NCBI RefSeq assembly: GCF_014621695.1
Contig: NZ_CP061281.1
Span: 7,502,001 to 7,566,000 of the forward strand
Direction: 5' to 3'
DNA from: Streptomyces xanthii
Lineage (GTDB): Bacteria; Actinomycetota; Actinomycetes; Streptomycetales; Streptomycetaceae
Length of the DNA: 64,000 nucleotides
Below the pieces are notes generated by a model, which was not told the DNA's origin, made no database searches, and saw only the letters and a list, made by a program, of their open reading frames with translations. Positions within the stretch are counted from its first letter, which is position 1. Every line of letters begins with the position of its first letter. Both the position numbers and the translations under genes were made by a program. Of this stretch, positions 25,242-34,123 are shown piece by piece.

Positions 25242-25262
25242 TTGGATCTGATGCGGATCCAA
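25242..25262. promoter_or_regulatory. GntR-type operator upstream of PLP decarboxylase
   Basis: TTGGATC-N7-GATCCAA is a perfect inverted repeat; the symmetry extends to nine bases per arm (AATTGGATC at 25240-25248, GATCCAATT at 25256-25264). It is 30 bp before the decarboxylase start and is the best of the three matching sites. Confidence 0.72.
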
Positions 25263-25291
25263 TTAGTCGCTCGTTCCGACAGGAGCCCTCG

Positions 25292-26665
25292 GTGCACGCT
25301 TACGACGAAGACCTCACCCAGCAGGTCATGGGCCATCTTCTCGACCGGCTCCGCCTCGACCCGCCGCCGCTGGGCCGGCTGGGCGAGCACGAGGAACTGG
25401 CCCTGGCGCTCAAGGACGCCATCGGCACGGAGCCCCGCCGCCCGGCCGACGTGCTGCGGACCTACACGGAGTCGCTGGAGCCGACGGTGGTCTCCTGCGA
25501 CCACCCCGCCTTCCTCGCCTTCATCCCCGGCGCCCCGACGAAGGCCGCCGCGCTGTTCGACATGGTCCTCTCGGCGTCGTCGCTGCACGGTGTGTCCTGG
25601 CTGGAGGCGTCGGGTGCCGTCGCCGCGGAGAACCAGGTGCTCAGCCTCTTCGCCGACCTGGCGGGGATGCCGCAGGGCGCGGGCGGATGCTTCGTCAGCG
25701 GTGGTTCGGCCGGCAATCTCTCCGCACTGGTCGTGGCCCGCGACACCGGCAGGCGCCGGCTGGGGCTGGCCGCGGCGGACCCCGTCCGGATCGCCGTCAG
25801 TGACCAGGTCCATTCCTCCGTCGGCAACACGCTGCGGATCATCGGCGTCGAACCGCTCGTCGTCCCGACCTCGGACCACCGTCTCACCGGCGCGGCCCTC
25901 GCCGCCGCGCTCGACGCGGCGTCGTCCGACGGCGGGGCTCCCGTCGTGGCCGTCGTCGCCACCGCCGGCACCACCAACGCCGGCATCATCGACGACCTCG
26001 GCGGCGTCGCCGAGCAGACCCGGGCCCGCGACCTGTGGCTGCACATAGACGCCGCCTACGGCGGAGCCGCCCTGTTCGTACCGGAACTCCGCACGCGCCT
26101 GCGCGGCATCGAGCACGCCGACTCGCTCGTCGTCGACCCGCACAAGTGGATGTTCGCGCCCTTCGACTGCGGCGCCCTCCTGTACCGGGAGCCGCGCCTC
26201 GCCCGGGCCGTGCACACCCAGGACGCGTCCTACCTCGACGCGATCCACGGGGCGGACGGCGACGGCCACGAGGACTGGAACCCCAGCGACTACGCCTACC
26301 ACCTGACCCGGCGCCCGCGCGGCCTGCCCCTGTGGTTCTCGCTCGCCGTCCACGGCACGGACGCCTACCGCGACGCCGTGGCGCGGGGCGCCGAGATCGC
26401 CCGGTACACCGCCCGGCTCGCCGAGGAGACCGAGGGCCTCGAACTCCTCCGCGAGCCCGAACTGACGGTCGTCCTGATCCGCCGCACCGGCTGGCGGCCC
26501 GAGGACTACTACGCGTGGTCCAAGCGTCTCCTCGCCTCCGGCCTCGCGTTCATCACTCCCAGCGTGTGGGAGGGCGAGACCGTCGCGCGGCTGGCGTTCC
26601 TCCACCCGGGAATCACCGAGGAGACCGTCCGGTCGATCATCGCGTCCCTGACCCAGGACGCCTGA
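25292..26665 (+). CDS. Pyridoxal-phosphate-dependent decarboxylase (group II)
   Basis: A 457-residue enzyme of the aromatic-L-amino-acid/glutamate decarboxylase fold. GGCFVSGGSAGNLSALVVARD binds the cofactor phosphate, HIDAAYGGAAL supplies the Asp that contacts the pyridine nitrogen, and SLVVDPHKWMFAPFDCG contains the Schiff-base Lys. The length is typical. Substrate is probably an aromatic or aliphatic L-amino acid. GTG at 25292 follows AGGAG. The perfect GntR operator immediately upstream links it to the transporter and amidohydrolase, suggesting a route in which an imported N-acylated or amide-bound amino acid is hydrolysed and then decarboxylated; that pathway is inference. Confidence 0.9.
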   Translation: MHAYDEDLTQQVMGHLLDRLRLDPPPLGRLGEHEELALALKDAIGTEPRRPADVLRTYTESLEPTVVSCDHPAFLAFIPGAPTKAAALFDMVLSASSLHGVSWLEASGAVAAENQVLSLFADLAGMPQGAGGCFVSGGSAGNLSALVVARDTGRRRLGLAAADPVRIAVSDQVHSSVGNTLRIIGVEPLVVPTSDHRLTGAALAAALDAASSDGGAPVVAVVATAGTTNAGIIDDLGGVAEQTRARDLWLHIDAAYGGAALFVPELRTRLRGIEHADSLVVDPHKWMFAPFDCGALLYREPRLARAVHTQDASYLDAIHGADGDGHEDWNPSDYAYHLTRRPRGLPLWFSLAVHGTDAYRDAVARGAEIARYTARLAEETEGLELLREPELTVVLIRRTGWRPEDYYAWSKRLLASGLAFITPSVWEGETVARLAFLHPGITEETVRSIIASLTQDA

Positions 26666-26895
26666 CAGCCGTCCCGCGACTGGAGCGTCGCGCCGCTGCC
26701 CCAGGGGAGGAGAACGTCGGCTCCGGCTGGTCCCACCTCCCGTACCGGCATCCGAGGGGCCCGCCCTCCAGGACGCGGCCGTGCCCGGCCGCCCCGCGCG
26801 GCGGCCGGAGCCATGACAGGACTCGGTTCGGTCCCGCACCCGCCGGAATGCTTGAATGGGCCGTCGTCCCGGCCGCTGTCGCAAGGAGAAGCGCT

Positions 26896-27669
26896 GTGCC
26901 CCTGGTGTCCGTCGTGATGCCCGTATACAACTCGGCGGCCACGCTCGGCGCGGCCGTCCGGTCGGTGCTCACCCAGACCCACACCGACCTGGAGCTGCTC
27001 GTCACCGACGACCAGTCGTCCGACGACTCCATGGAGCTGCTCAGGGAGTTCGCCCGGCAGGACGAGCGCGTCCTGCCCCGCTCGGCCCCCGAGCGCGGCG
27101 GTGCCGGCAAGGCGCGCAATCTCGCGATCGAGCGGGCCCGCGGGGACTACGTCGCGTTCCTCGACAGCGACGACATGTGGCTGCCCGAGAAGACCGAGCG
27201 GCAGCTCGCCTTCGCCGCGGAGGGCAGCGCGCCGCTGACCTTCACCTCGTACTTCAAGATGGACGCCGACCACGCCGGCGAGAGCACCGACTTCGAGCCG
27301 AACGGGCGCGTGATCCGGGCCCGGGCGCACGTCGACTACCGCGCCATGCTGGTCAAGGACTACATCGGTGCCCTGACCGCCATGTACGACCGCGCCGTGC
27401 TGGGCACCCGGCTGATGCCGGAGATGCGCAAGCGGCAGGACTACGCCCTGTGGCTGTCGATCATGCGCGACGGCGCGGACGCCCGGGGCCTGGCCGAACC
27501 GCTGGCCGTGTACCGGGCCCACCAGGCGGGCTCGCTCTCCTCCAACAAGCTGTCGCTGGTCCCGGTCAACTGGCAGCTGTACCGCGAGCACGAGCAGCTG
27601 TCGGTTCCGCGCGCGACGAAGGCGCTGGCCGGTGCGGTGTGGCAGTCGGTGCGCAACTCACGGATCTAG
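26896..27669 (+). CDS. Family 2 glycosyltransferase
   Basis: A 257-residue GT-A enzyme. VSVVMPVYNSAATLGAAVRSVLTQTHTDLELLVTDDQSSDDS is the nucleotide-sugar binding start, and DYVAFLDSDDMWLPEKTERQ carries the DxD-type metal motif (DSDD). RKRQDYALWLSIMRDG is the acceptor-side motif with the catalytic Asp expected in teichoic-acid/capsule-type enzymes. No membrane segment is seen. GTG at 26896 follows AAGGAG; longer in-frame extensions overlap the decarboxylase and are rejected. It is likely to act in cell-wall glycopolymer or capsule assembly, although no partner genes are nearby. Confidence 0.87.
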   Translation: MPLVSVVMPVYNSAATLGAAVRSVLTQTHTDLELLVTDDQSSDDSMELLREFARQDERVLPRSAPERGGAGKARNLAIERARGDYVAFLDSDDMWLPEKTERQLAFAAEGSAPLTFTSYFKMDADHAGESTDFEPNGRVIRARAHVDYRAMLVKDYIGALTAMYDRAVLGTRLMPEMRKRQDYALWLSIMRDGADARGLAEPLAVYRAHQAGSLSSNKLSLVPVNWQLYREHEQLSVPRATKALAGAVWQSVRNSRI

Positions 27670-27704
27670 TGATACGTTCCTGCCGCCGTGCAGTGCCGCG
27701 AACC

Positions 27705-27785
27705 GGGAGGTGAGACCGATCAACGTTTCGACAGGTCGGGCCTCCCTCCCTCCGCATGGCTGAGGGATGCCCGCAGGGGCATCCC
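27705..27785 (+). promoter_or_regulatory. Structured 5' leader (two hairpins) of the hydrolase gene
   Basis: Between the glycosyltransferase stop and the hydrolase start are two stable foldable elements. First, GGGAGG (27705-27710) pairs with CCTCCC (27741-27746), then across a symmetric 3x3 internal loop GACC (27714-27717) pairs with GGTC (27734-27737). Second, GGGATGCCC (27764-27772) pairs with GGGCATCCC (27777-27785) around a GCAG tetraloop. The second hairpin ends just before AAAGG and the start codon. It could be a cis-regulatory RNA controlling initiation; it matches no riboswitch consensus that I can recall. A simple terminator for the upstream gene is the alternative. Confidence 0.45.
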
Positions 27786-27802
27786 GAAAGGCATGAAACG
27801 CT

Positions 27803-28534
27803 TTGCACATCACTTCTGAGACGTCGTCCGGCGGCGTCCGTGAACAGCTCTTCACCCTCGGTGAGATTCCCGGTGTCCTGTGGACGCCGGAAGGCGCCGT
27901 CGGGACGCGTCCGCTCGTCCTGATGGGACACGGCGGCGGGCAGCACAAGAAGGCCCCCGACGTGCTGACGCGTGCGCGCCGCTTCGTGACCGAAGGCGGC
28001 TTCGCGGTCGTGGCGGTCGATGTCCCCGCTCACGGCGACCGGCCGAAGGTCGAGGAGTACGACCGGATCGCGACCGAGAACCAGGCGCGCGTGACAGCCG
28101 GTGAGGAGCTTGCTCCGCTGATCGCCGGCTTCCAGGCGCTCGTGGCCCGCAGGACCGTGCCGGAGTGGCGGGCGGTCCTGGACGCGGTCCAGCGACTCGA
28201 GCACGTCGGCGCCGGTCCGGTGGGCTACTGGGGAGTCTCGCTCGGGTGCGGGCTCGGTGTCCCCTTCGTCGCTGCCGAACCCCGGGTCCGCGCGGCGGTG
28301 TTGGGGCTCGGCGGGGCGCTCGCCTCGGCCGGGGACGCCGCGCGGATCACCGTCCCGGTGGAGTTCCTGGTGCAGTGGGACGACGAACGGGTGCCGCGGG
28401 CCCAGAGCCTGGCGCTGTTCGACGCCCTGGGCTCGGCCGAGAAGGCGCTGCACGCGAACCCCGGCCGGCACGGGGAGGTCCCGGCGTTCGAGCTGGACAG
28501 CACGCTGAGGTTCTTCGCCCGGCACCTCGGCTGA
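27803..28534 (+). CDS. Alpha/beta hydrolase (dienelactone-hydrolase-like)
   Basis: A 243-residue hydrolase. LVLMGHGGGQHKKAPDVL carries the HGG oxyanion region, VGYWGVSLGCGLGVPFVAAEP the G-x-S-x-G nucleophile elbow, and HANPGRHGEVPAFELDSTLRFFARHL the C-terminal His. The order resembles dienelactone hydrolases and acetyl-xylan-esterase-like enzymes. The frame opens at TTG 27803, with no closer ATG or GTG in frame. An ATG at 27793 starts a different eight-codon frame (MKRFAHHF, stop 27817-27819) that overlaps the start. Start choice is uncertain: either TTG with the micro-ORF as a translational-coupling leader, or an upstream indel has displaced the real ATG. Confidence 0.75.
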   Translation: MHITSETSSGGVREQLFTLGEIPGVLWTPEGAVGTRPLVLMGHGGGQHKKAPDVLTRARRFVTEGGFAVVAVDVPAHGDRPKVEEYDRIATENQARVTAGEELAPLIAGFQALVARRTVPEWRAVLDAVQRLEHVGAGPVGYWGVSLGCGLGVPFVAAEPRVRAAVLGLGGALASAGDAARITVPVEFLVQWDDERVPRAQSLALFDALGSAEKALHANPGRHGEVPAFELDSTLRFFARHLG

Positions 28535-28561
28535 CCCGCTCGCCCCGTACGCGGGAAGAGT

Positions 28562-29110
28562 TCACGGCCGATCCGTGCTGGTGGCGTCCCCCGGCAGCGC
28601 CTGCCGGTAGAGCGCCACCAGCACGCCGTGCACCGGCTGACCCTCCGCGTCCTCCTCGGCCTCGTCGACCAGTCTCGTGAGCGTCTCGCCGAGTTCCCGC
28701 GCCTGCGCGGGGCCGAGGCGCAGGTGGCGCAGCGTCAGGTGGGGCTCGACGGGGGAGCGGTCCAGCTCCTGGGCGACCGCGGTGAACATCGCGGCGGTGC
28801 CCGCCCCTTGAGGCTCGGCGACGACCATGCGGCGGGCCGTGCGCTGGTAGTACTGCTCGGTTCCGCCGCGGACCTGGCGGGTCTCGGCGATGTGGACCAG
28901 GCCGGCCTCGCGGAGCACCTTGAGGTGGTGGGCCACGTTGCCCTTCTTCGCGTCGAGCTGCACCGCGAGCCGGCTGATGGTGGCAGGCCGCCGGCCCAGG
29001 GCGAACAGCAACCGCTGGCGCAACGGGTGGGCGAGCGCCGCGAATTGCTCGGGCGCGCCGATCTCCAGGACGTCCTCGGGAGGCGGCAGATGGGGAGGCT
29101 GATCTCGCAT
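28562..29110 (-). CDS. ArsR-type winged-helix transcriptional regulator
   Basis: A 182-residue regulator. EQFAALAHPLRQRLLFALGRRPATISRLAVQLDAKKGNVAHHLKVLREAGLVHI is the ArsR/HTH_20 domain, followed by TRQVRGGTEQYYQRTARRMVV as the wing and dimerisation region. The extended C-terminus (HLRLGPAQARELGETLTRLVDEAEEDAEGQPVHGVLVALYRQALPG) is typical of the larger actinobacterial members that lack the ArsR metal-binding cysteines. It diverges from the S41 peptidase gene by only 57 bp, and is probably its repressor: GTCTGAACTCGTTGACGC in the gap has short partial inverted symmetry. Confidence 0.88.
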   Translation of the reverse strand: MRDQPPHLPPPEDVLEIGAPEQFAALAHPLRQRLLFALGRRPATISRLAVQLDAKKGNVAHHLKVLREAGLVHIAETRQVRGGTEQYYQRTARRMVVAEPQGAGTAAMFTAVAQELDRSPVEPHLTLRHLRLGPAQARELGETLTRLVDEAEEDAEGQPVHGVLVALYRQALPGDATSTDRP

Positions 29111-29167
29111 ACAGAAAGTGTCTGAACTCGTTGACGCTTTCGCAAGGGCAGTGCTCTACTCCTGTCC

Positions 29168-30073
29168 ATGACGACCCCGACGAAGCTCGCGCCGGCCCCT
29201 GTCATCGACGAGACGATACGGCTGCTGACCGAGCACTACGTCTTCCCCGAGACAGCCGAACAGGTCACCGGCGTGCTGCGCCGACGCCTCGCCGAGGGCG
29301 CCTATGACGTTGACGATGCCGAGGAGCTGGCCCGCCTCGTCACGGCGGACCTGCAGTCCGTCAACAACGACCGGCACCTGCGGCTGAAGCACCACGCCGA
29401 GCCGATCCGGGCCGAGAAGGGCGCGGCCACCCTGGACGCCATGCGCCGGGAGTTCGACGCCTCGCTGGGCGGCGCGCCCCGGGTGCAGTTGCTCGACGGC
29501 GGTGTCGCCGTGGTGGAGCTGGCGCCGATGCTGTTCCCGCTGGACTGGGCCGCCGAACCGCTGAGCGCCGCGCTCACCCTGGCCTCCCGCGCGCAGGCCC
29601 TGATCGTGGACCTCCGCACCAACCGGGGCGGCGACCCCGACACCGTCGCCTTCGTCTGCAGCCACCTCCTCGACGAGCGCACCCATCTCAACACCATGTA
29701 CTGGCGCGACGGCGACCGCCGCGAACAGTCCTGGAGCCAGCCGCACGTACCCGGCGCCCGCTTCGGCGGCACCAAGCCCCTCTACGTGCTGACGAGCGAC
29801 ACCACCTTCTCCGCCGCCGAGGAACTGGCCTACGACCTGCAACAGCTCGGCCGTGCCACCGTCGTCGGCGAGCCCACCCGCGGCGGCGCCCACCCCTGCA
29901 ACGGCTGGACCCTGCACCCCCACCTCGAAGCGACGATCCCCGTCGGCCGCGCCATCAACCCCGTCTCCCTGACGAACTGGGAAGGCACGGGCGTCCGGCC
30001 CGACGTCCCCTGCCCCGCGACGGACGCCCTGAACCACGCCCACACCTTGGCCCTCACCAGCCTGAAGGAGTGA
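29168..30073 (+). CDS. S41 family peptidase (IRBP-like)
   Basis: A 301-residue member of the C-terminal processing peptidase clan. The N-terminus ETIRLLTEHYVFPETAEQVTGVLRRRLAEGAY is the helical cap of interphotoreceptor-retinoid-binding-protein-like members. ALIVDLRTNRGGDPDTVAFVCSHLL is the conserved core, and PLYVLTSDTTFSAAEELAYDLQQLGRATVVGEPTRGGAHP carries the TxSAAE nucleophile serine. No signal peptide or PDZ domain is visible, so it is a short cytoplasmic form. ATG at 29168. It is divergent from the ArsR gene; the MMPL gene downstream is convergent. Confidence 0.85.
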   Translation: MTTPTKLAPAPVIDETIRLLTEHYVFPETAEQVTGVLRRRLAEGAYDVDDAEELARLVTADLQSVNNDRHLRLKHHAEPIRAEKGAATLDAMRREFDASLGGAPRVQLLDGGVAVVELAPMLFPLDWAAEPLSAALTLASRAQALIVDLRTNRGGDPDTVAFVCSHLLDERTHLNTMYWRDGDRREQSWSQPHVPGARFGGTKPLYVLTSDTTFSAAEELAYDLQQLGRATVVGEPTRGGAHPCNGWTLHPHLEATIPVGRAINPVSLTNWEGTGVRPDVPCPATDALNHAHTLALTSLKE

Positions 30074-30126
30074 CCGGGGTCCCATCTGCACGGCCGATGT
30101 CGCGTCGCCCAGGGGCTGACGAGCCA

Positions 30127-32304
30127 TCAGACCCCCGCACCCTCTTCCACCTTGAGCGGCACCGAGGCAGACGATCCCGGCTTCCGGCGTCCGGGCATCC
30201 ACCAGTTGGCCTTGCCGCACAGTTCCATCACCGCGGGGACGAAGACCATCCGGACGATCGTGGCGTCGATGAGGACGGCCACCGCCATGCCCAGGCCGCC
30301 CTGTTTCACGGCGACGTCGGGGCCCAGCAGTGACGTGGTGAAGACGGCGATCATGATGGCGGCCGCGGCCGTGATCACCTTGGCCGTGCGCGCCAGGCCG
30401 CGGGCGACGGCCTCGCGGGTGTCGCCCGTGCGCGCGTACTCCTCACGGACCCGCGAGATCAGGAAGACCTGGTAGTCCATCGACAGGCCGAACAGGATCG
30501 GGAACATCATCATCGGCGTCCACGTCGTGACCGGCATGGCGGCCGGGAAGCCGAGGGCCGTGCCGAGCCAGCCCCACTGCACGACCGCCACCAGCACTCC
30601 GTAGGCGGCACCGATCGACAGGAGGTTCATCACGGCCGCCTGGAGGGCGATCGTGACGGACCGGACCAGTGCGATCAGCAGCACCATCGACATCGCGACG
30701 ACGACCACGATCATCAGCGGCAGGCGCGATCCGACCTCGTCGGCGACATCGATCGTGCCGGCGTTCGGACCGCCGACCAGGACCCGTTCACCACCGGGCG
30801 TCCCGGGCAGCACGTCGTCACGGAGCCTGTGCACCAGGTCGGCGGTCGCCTCGTCCTGGTACCCCGTCGTGGGGAAGGCGACGAAGGTGGCGGCCTTCCC
30901 GTCCGAGCTGACCCGGGGCGGCGTGGCGTGCGCGATGCCGTCGGTTCCGGCGACCGCCGCGGCGACGGGGCCGAGGTCGGTGTCCTCCGAGTCGATCTCG
31001 GCGGCGAAGACCAGAGGCGCGCCGTAGCCCGGTCCGAACCCCTCGGCGAGGATCTCGTAGGAGATGCAGCTGCTCCGGTCACGGGGCTGGACACTGGCGT
31101 CGGGCTGGCTCAGCCGCATCGACAGCGTGGGCACGGCCAGAATCAGCAGCGCCCCGCCGGCGAGGAGCGCGGCGATCAGCGGCCTGCGCTGCACGACCCG
31201 GGCCCAACGCTCCGCGAGCGTAAGGCGCTTCGGAGACCGTGCGGCGGCGGACCCGTCGCGGCGGGAGGAGCGGCGTGGCAGGCGCAGCGCGTTGATCCGG
31301 TGCCCGGTGAAGCCCAGGAACGCGGGCAGCAGCGTCAGCGCGGCGATCATCGTGACCAGCACGGTGAGCGACGTGGCGACGGCCAGCCCGGTCATCAGCC
31401 GCTGGCCCATGACGAACAGGCCCATGAGCGCGATCACGACGGTCGTTCCGGCGAACAGCACCGCGTGCCCCGCGGTGGCGATCGCCTCGGCCGCGGCACT
31501 CTCGGGGTCGGCGCCGTCCGCGAGACCGTCCTTGTAGCGGGTCACGATGAAGAGCGCGTAGTCGATGCCGACGCCGAGCCCGATCATCGCGCCGAACGTC
31601 AGGGCGAAGTTCGGCGCGGGGACGAGATGCCCCACCAGCTTCATCAGCGCGAGCCCGCCCACGATCGCCAGGAGCGCCGTCACCATCGGCAGGCCCATGG
31701 CCACGAGCGACCCGAAGGCGATGAACAGGATCACCGCCGCGGCCAGGATGCCGACGCTCTCGGCCGGCCCCTGCGGCGGCGTCTCGGCCTTCTCCGCCAT
31801 GTAGCCGCCCAGCGCCAGCGTCACCCTCGCGTCGGAGGCCTCCTTGACCGCGTCCACCAAGGGCTTGACCTCGCTCTTCTCCACCTCCTTGGCACTCAGC
31901 GGGATGGACGTGCGGGCGATGCGACGGTCCCGCGTCACCAGGCTCCGGTCCTGGTACGGCGATGTCACCGGCCCCGTCACCGGTGAGCCGGCCAGCCGGG
32001 CGACGACCTTCTCGATCTTCCGCCTGACGGCCGGATCGTCGATCCCCCGGTCGGCCCTGATCGCCAGGGTCAGCGTGTCCCCCTGCTCCTCGGGGAAGTG
32101 CTTCACCATCAGCTGCTGCGCCTTGGCCGACGGGGAATCGCCACCGGAGAAGTCGTTGTCGGGGGCAGCCCCGTATCCGAAGCCGGCGAACGCCACGGCG
32201 AGTACGCCGACGACCCAGACCAGGAGCACCAGGCGGCGCCGCCGGAAGCAGAAGCGGCCCAGTCCGGCCAGGGTCCCGCCCGCGGGAGTGGTGTCGAGAA
32301 CCAT
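30127..32304 (-). CDS. MMPL family RND-type transporter
   Basis: A 725-residue membrane protein with the MMPL layout: one N-terminal helix (RLVLLVWVVGVLAVAFAGFGYG), a large extracytoplasmic loop, six helices with FGAMIGLGVGIDYALFIVTRYKDGL (the conserved GxxxDY(A)LF motif of RND lipid/drug exporters), a second loop, and six more helices with FPILFGLSMDYQVFLISRVREEY (second GLSMDY motif). MMPL proteins export lipids, siderophores or antibiotics. ATG at 32304 follows GAGGAG with six-base spacing; ATG 32307 is the alternative. It is 29 bp behind the small membrane protein gene and divergent from the two-component operon starting at 32984. Confidence 0.92.
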   Translation of the reverse strand: MVLDTTPAGGTLAGLGRFCFRRRRLVLLVWVVGVLAVAFAGFGYGAAPDNDFSGGDSPSAKAQQLMVKHFPEEQGDTLTLAIRADRGIDDPAVRRKIEKVVARLAGSPVTGPVTSPYQDRSLVTRDRRIARTSIPLSAKEVEKSEVKPLVDAVKEASDARVTLALGGYMAEKAETPPQGPAESVGILAAAVILFIAFGSLVAMGLPMVTALLAIVGGLALMKLVGHLVPAPNFALTFGAMIGLGVGIDYALFIVTRYKDGLADGADPESAAAEAIATAGHAVLFAGTTVVIALMGLFVMGQRLMTGLAVATSLTVLVTMIAALTLLPAFLGFTGHRINALRLPRRSSRRDGSAAARSPKRLTLAERWARVVQRRPLIAALLAGGALLILAVPTLSMRLSQPDASVQPRDRSSCISYEILAEGFGPGYGAPLVFAAEIDSEDTDLGPVAAAVAGTDGIAHATPPRVSSDGKAATFVAFPTTGYQDEATADLVHRLRDDVLPGTPGGERVLVGGPNAGTIDVADEVGSRLPLMIVVVVAMSMVLLIALVRSVTIALQAAVMNLLSIGAAYGVLVAVVQWGWLGTALGFPAAMPVTTWTPMMMFPILFGLSMDYQVFLISRVREEYARTGDTREAVARGLARTAKVITAAAAIMIAVFTTSLLGPDVAVKQGGLGMAVAVLIDATIVRMVFVPAVMELCGKANWWMPGRRKPGSSASVPLKVEEGAGV

Positions 32305-32333
32305 CATCGTCTCCTCGGGTCTCCGTCCGTGTC

Positions 32334-32756
32334 TCACTCGGACGCGCCCGCGTAGTCGCGGCCGCGGGACGGCCGGCCGGTGCGACGTCCGCGCACCAGG
32401 GCCAGTCGCCCGAGCACCACCGCGAGAACCCCCAGCACGACGGCGACGACGCCGCCGATCACCCCGTTCCCGGTGCCGGGACCGCCGTCGGCGACAGCCA
32501 GGTTCACCACGCCGACGACCACTCCGATCAGCCCCGCGACCAGGGCCACCACAGCGCCCTTCCCGCCGTTGCCGCTGCCGACCCGGCCGGCGGAACGGGC
32601 CAGCGCCAGCCCCCCGACGACCACGCCGGCCAGTGCCACCAGCGCGGCGCTCGTCCCCACGAGACGACCCGAGGTCAGGTCGTAGGCGTCGGCGGCGAGC
32701 GAGTGGACCGAGGCGTGCGGGGCCGCGGGTGCGGCAAGCACGTGACGGACGGACAT
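32334..32756 (-). CDS. DUF6223-like small membrane protein
   Basis: A 140-residue integral membrane protein with a short N-terminal segment (MSVRHVLAAPAAPHASVHSLAADAYDLTSGRL) and three hydrophobic helices: GTSAALVALAGVVVGGLALA, GAVVALVAGLIGVVVGVVNLAVA and GVIGGVVAVVLGVLAVVLGRLALV, joined by SAGRVGSGNGGKG and DGGPGTGNG. This pattern resembles the actinobacterial DUF6223 family. GGAG precedes the ATG at 32756. It is followed closely by the MMPL gene, so the two are probably cotranscribed and may form one export unit controlled by the divergent kinase/regulator pair. Function unknown. Confidence 0.65.
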   Translation of the reverse strand: MSVRHVLAAPAAPHASVHSLAADAYDLTSGRLVGTSAALVALAGVVVGGLALARSAGRVGSGNGGKGAVVALVAGLIGVVVGVVNLAVADGGPGTGNGVIGGVVAVVLGVLAVVLGRLALVRGRRTGRPSRGRDYAGASE

Positions 32757-32983
32757 GAGGTGCTCCTTCTCCTCGTAGGCATCCCGTTTCGGGATCTCGT
32801 CGGATCGTGTCTCCCGGACCCACCGCAGGTCGTCCCGCGGGCGGACGCACTTCTGGCTGCCGCTGACGCCGTACGCGGCTGCCGCGAACGGCGCAGACAC
32901 CGCCCGGCTACCGCAGACGTGGTAGCGGGAGTTCGTCCGGCGGCGGGACTCGGCCGCGCAGGACGCCCGGCTAGGGTTCCCGC

Positions 32984-34123
32984 ATGGTCATACGACGGTT
33001 CGGCGTCCCGACCGGTGTCCCGGCCGTCGTCGGGGACTGGGCGATCGCCGTGGCAGTGGCGGGGCTCATGCTGGGCACCGGGTGGACCGGGGAGCACCCC
33101 GGCCCGGGACCCGACGCGCTCGGCCGCGTGCTCCTGGCGGCCGGCGGACTTGCGCTGGCCGCGCGCCGCCGCGCACCGGTCGCGGTCCTGGCCGTCACCG
33201 GAGTGTGCGCCGTCGGCTACCAGGCCATGGGCTTCGGCGCACTCTCCGTCGCGTACCTCGTCGCGGTGTACAGCGCGGTGCGCGCCGGGCGCCGGACCGT
33301 CACCGTGATCGCCTCCGTGGCCCTGCTGGTGGCGCTCCAGCTCACGGCACTGGCCTTCCGCGCGGGGCCCGCGGGCGAGGTGCTGGTGCGGGCCCGCAGC
33401 ACCCTGGAGATCGCCTGGCTCGTCGCCGCCTTCGCCGCCGGAGAGGCGGTGCGCCAGGCCGAACAGCGGGCGGACGAGGCAGAACGCACCCGGGAGGAGA
33501 CCGCGCGCCGCCGCGCCGACGAGGAACGGCTGCACATCGCACGGGAGTTGCACGACTCCCTCACCCACCAGATCTCCGTCATCAAGGTGCAGTCGGAGGT
33601 CGCCGTCCACGTCGCCCGCAGACGGGGTGAGCAGGTGCCGGAGGCACTCCTGGCCATCCAGGAAGCCGGACGCGAGGCCACGCGGGAACTGCGCGCGACC
33701 CTGTCGGTGCTGCGCGACGACGACACGGCCCCGCCGCGCGGCGTCGGCGACATTCCGGAACTCGTGGAACGGGCCGGCAAGACGGGCCTCGAGACGACCC
33801 TGACGATCGAAGGACAGAGGCACGACGTGACCACCACCGTGGGCCGGACCGCCTACCGCATCGTCCAGGAGTCGCTCACCAACATCGTCCGGCACGCGGC
33901 CGCCACCACCGCGTCGGTCCGCATCGACTACCGGTCCGACACCCTCGCCCTCCGCATCGACGACGACGGCAAGGCCACACCCACCACCGCACCGGTGCCC
34001 GGAGTCGGCCTGCTCGGCATGCGCGAACGCGTCACCGCCCTCGGCGGCCTGCTGCGCGCCGAACCCCGCGACGAGGGCGGCTTCACCGTCCAGGCCGAAC
34101 TCCCCGTGGAACGGACCCCGTGA
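32984..34123 (+). CDS. Sensor histidine kinase (HisKA_3 type)
   Basis: A 379-residue membrane kinase. Hydrophobic segments around residues 8-28, 45-65 and 70-140 form the sensor; the coiled linker RQAEQRADEAERTREETARRRADEE leads into RLHIARELHDSLTHQISVIKVQSEVA with the phosphoacceptor His, and the ATPase domain ends PVPGVGLLGMRERVTALGGLLRA. ATG at 32984 with TAGGGT six bases upstream suggests a leaderless promoter. The stop overlaps the start of the response regulator by four bases. It is divergent from the DUF6223/MMPL operon, which is the probable target. Confidence 0.93.
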   Translation: MVIRRFGVPTGVPAVVGDWAIAVAVAGLMLGTGWTGEHPGPGPDALGRVLLAAGGLALAARRRAPVAVLAVTGVCAVGYQAMGFGALSVAYLVAVYSAVRAGRRTVTVIASVALLVALQLTALAFRAGPAGEVLVRARSTLEIAWLVAAFAAGEAVRQAEQRADEAERTREETARRRADEERLHIARELHDSLTHQISVIKVQSEVAVHVARRRGEQVPEALLAIQEAGREATRELRATLSVLRDDDTAPPRGVGDIPELVERAGKTGLETTLTIEGQRHDVTTTVGRTAYRIVQESLTNIVRHAAATTASVRIDYRSDTLALRIDDDGKATPTTAPVPGVGLLGMRERVTALGGLLRAEPRDEGGFTVQAELPVERTP

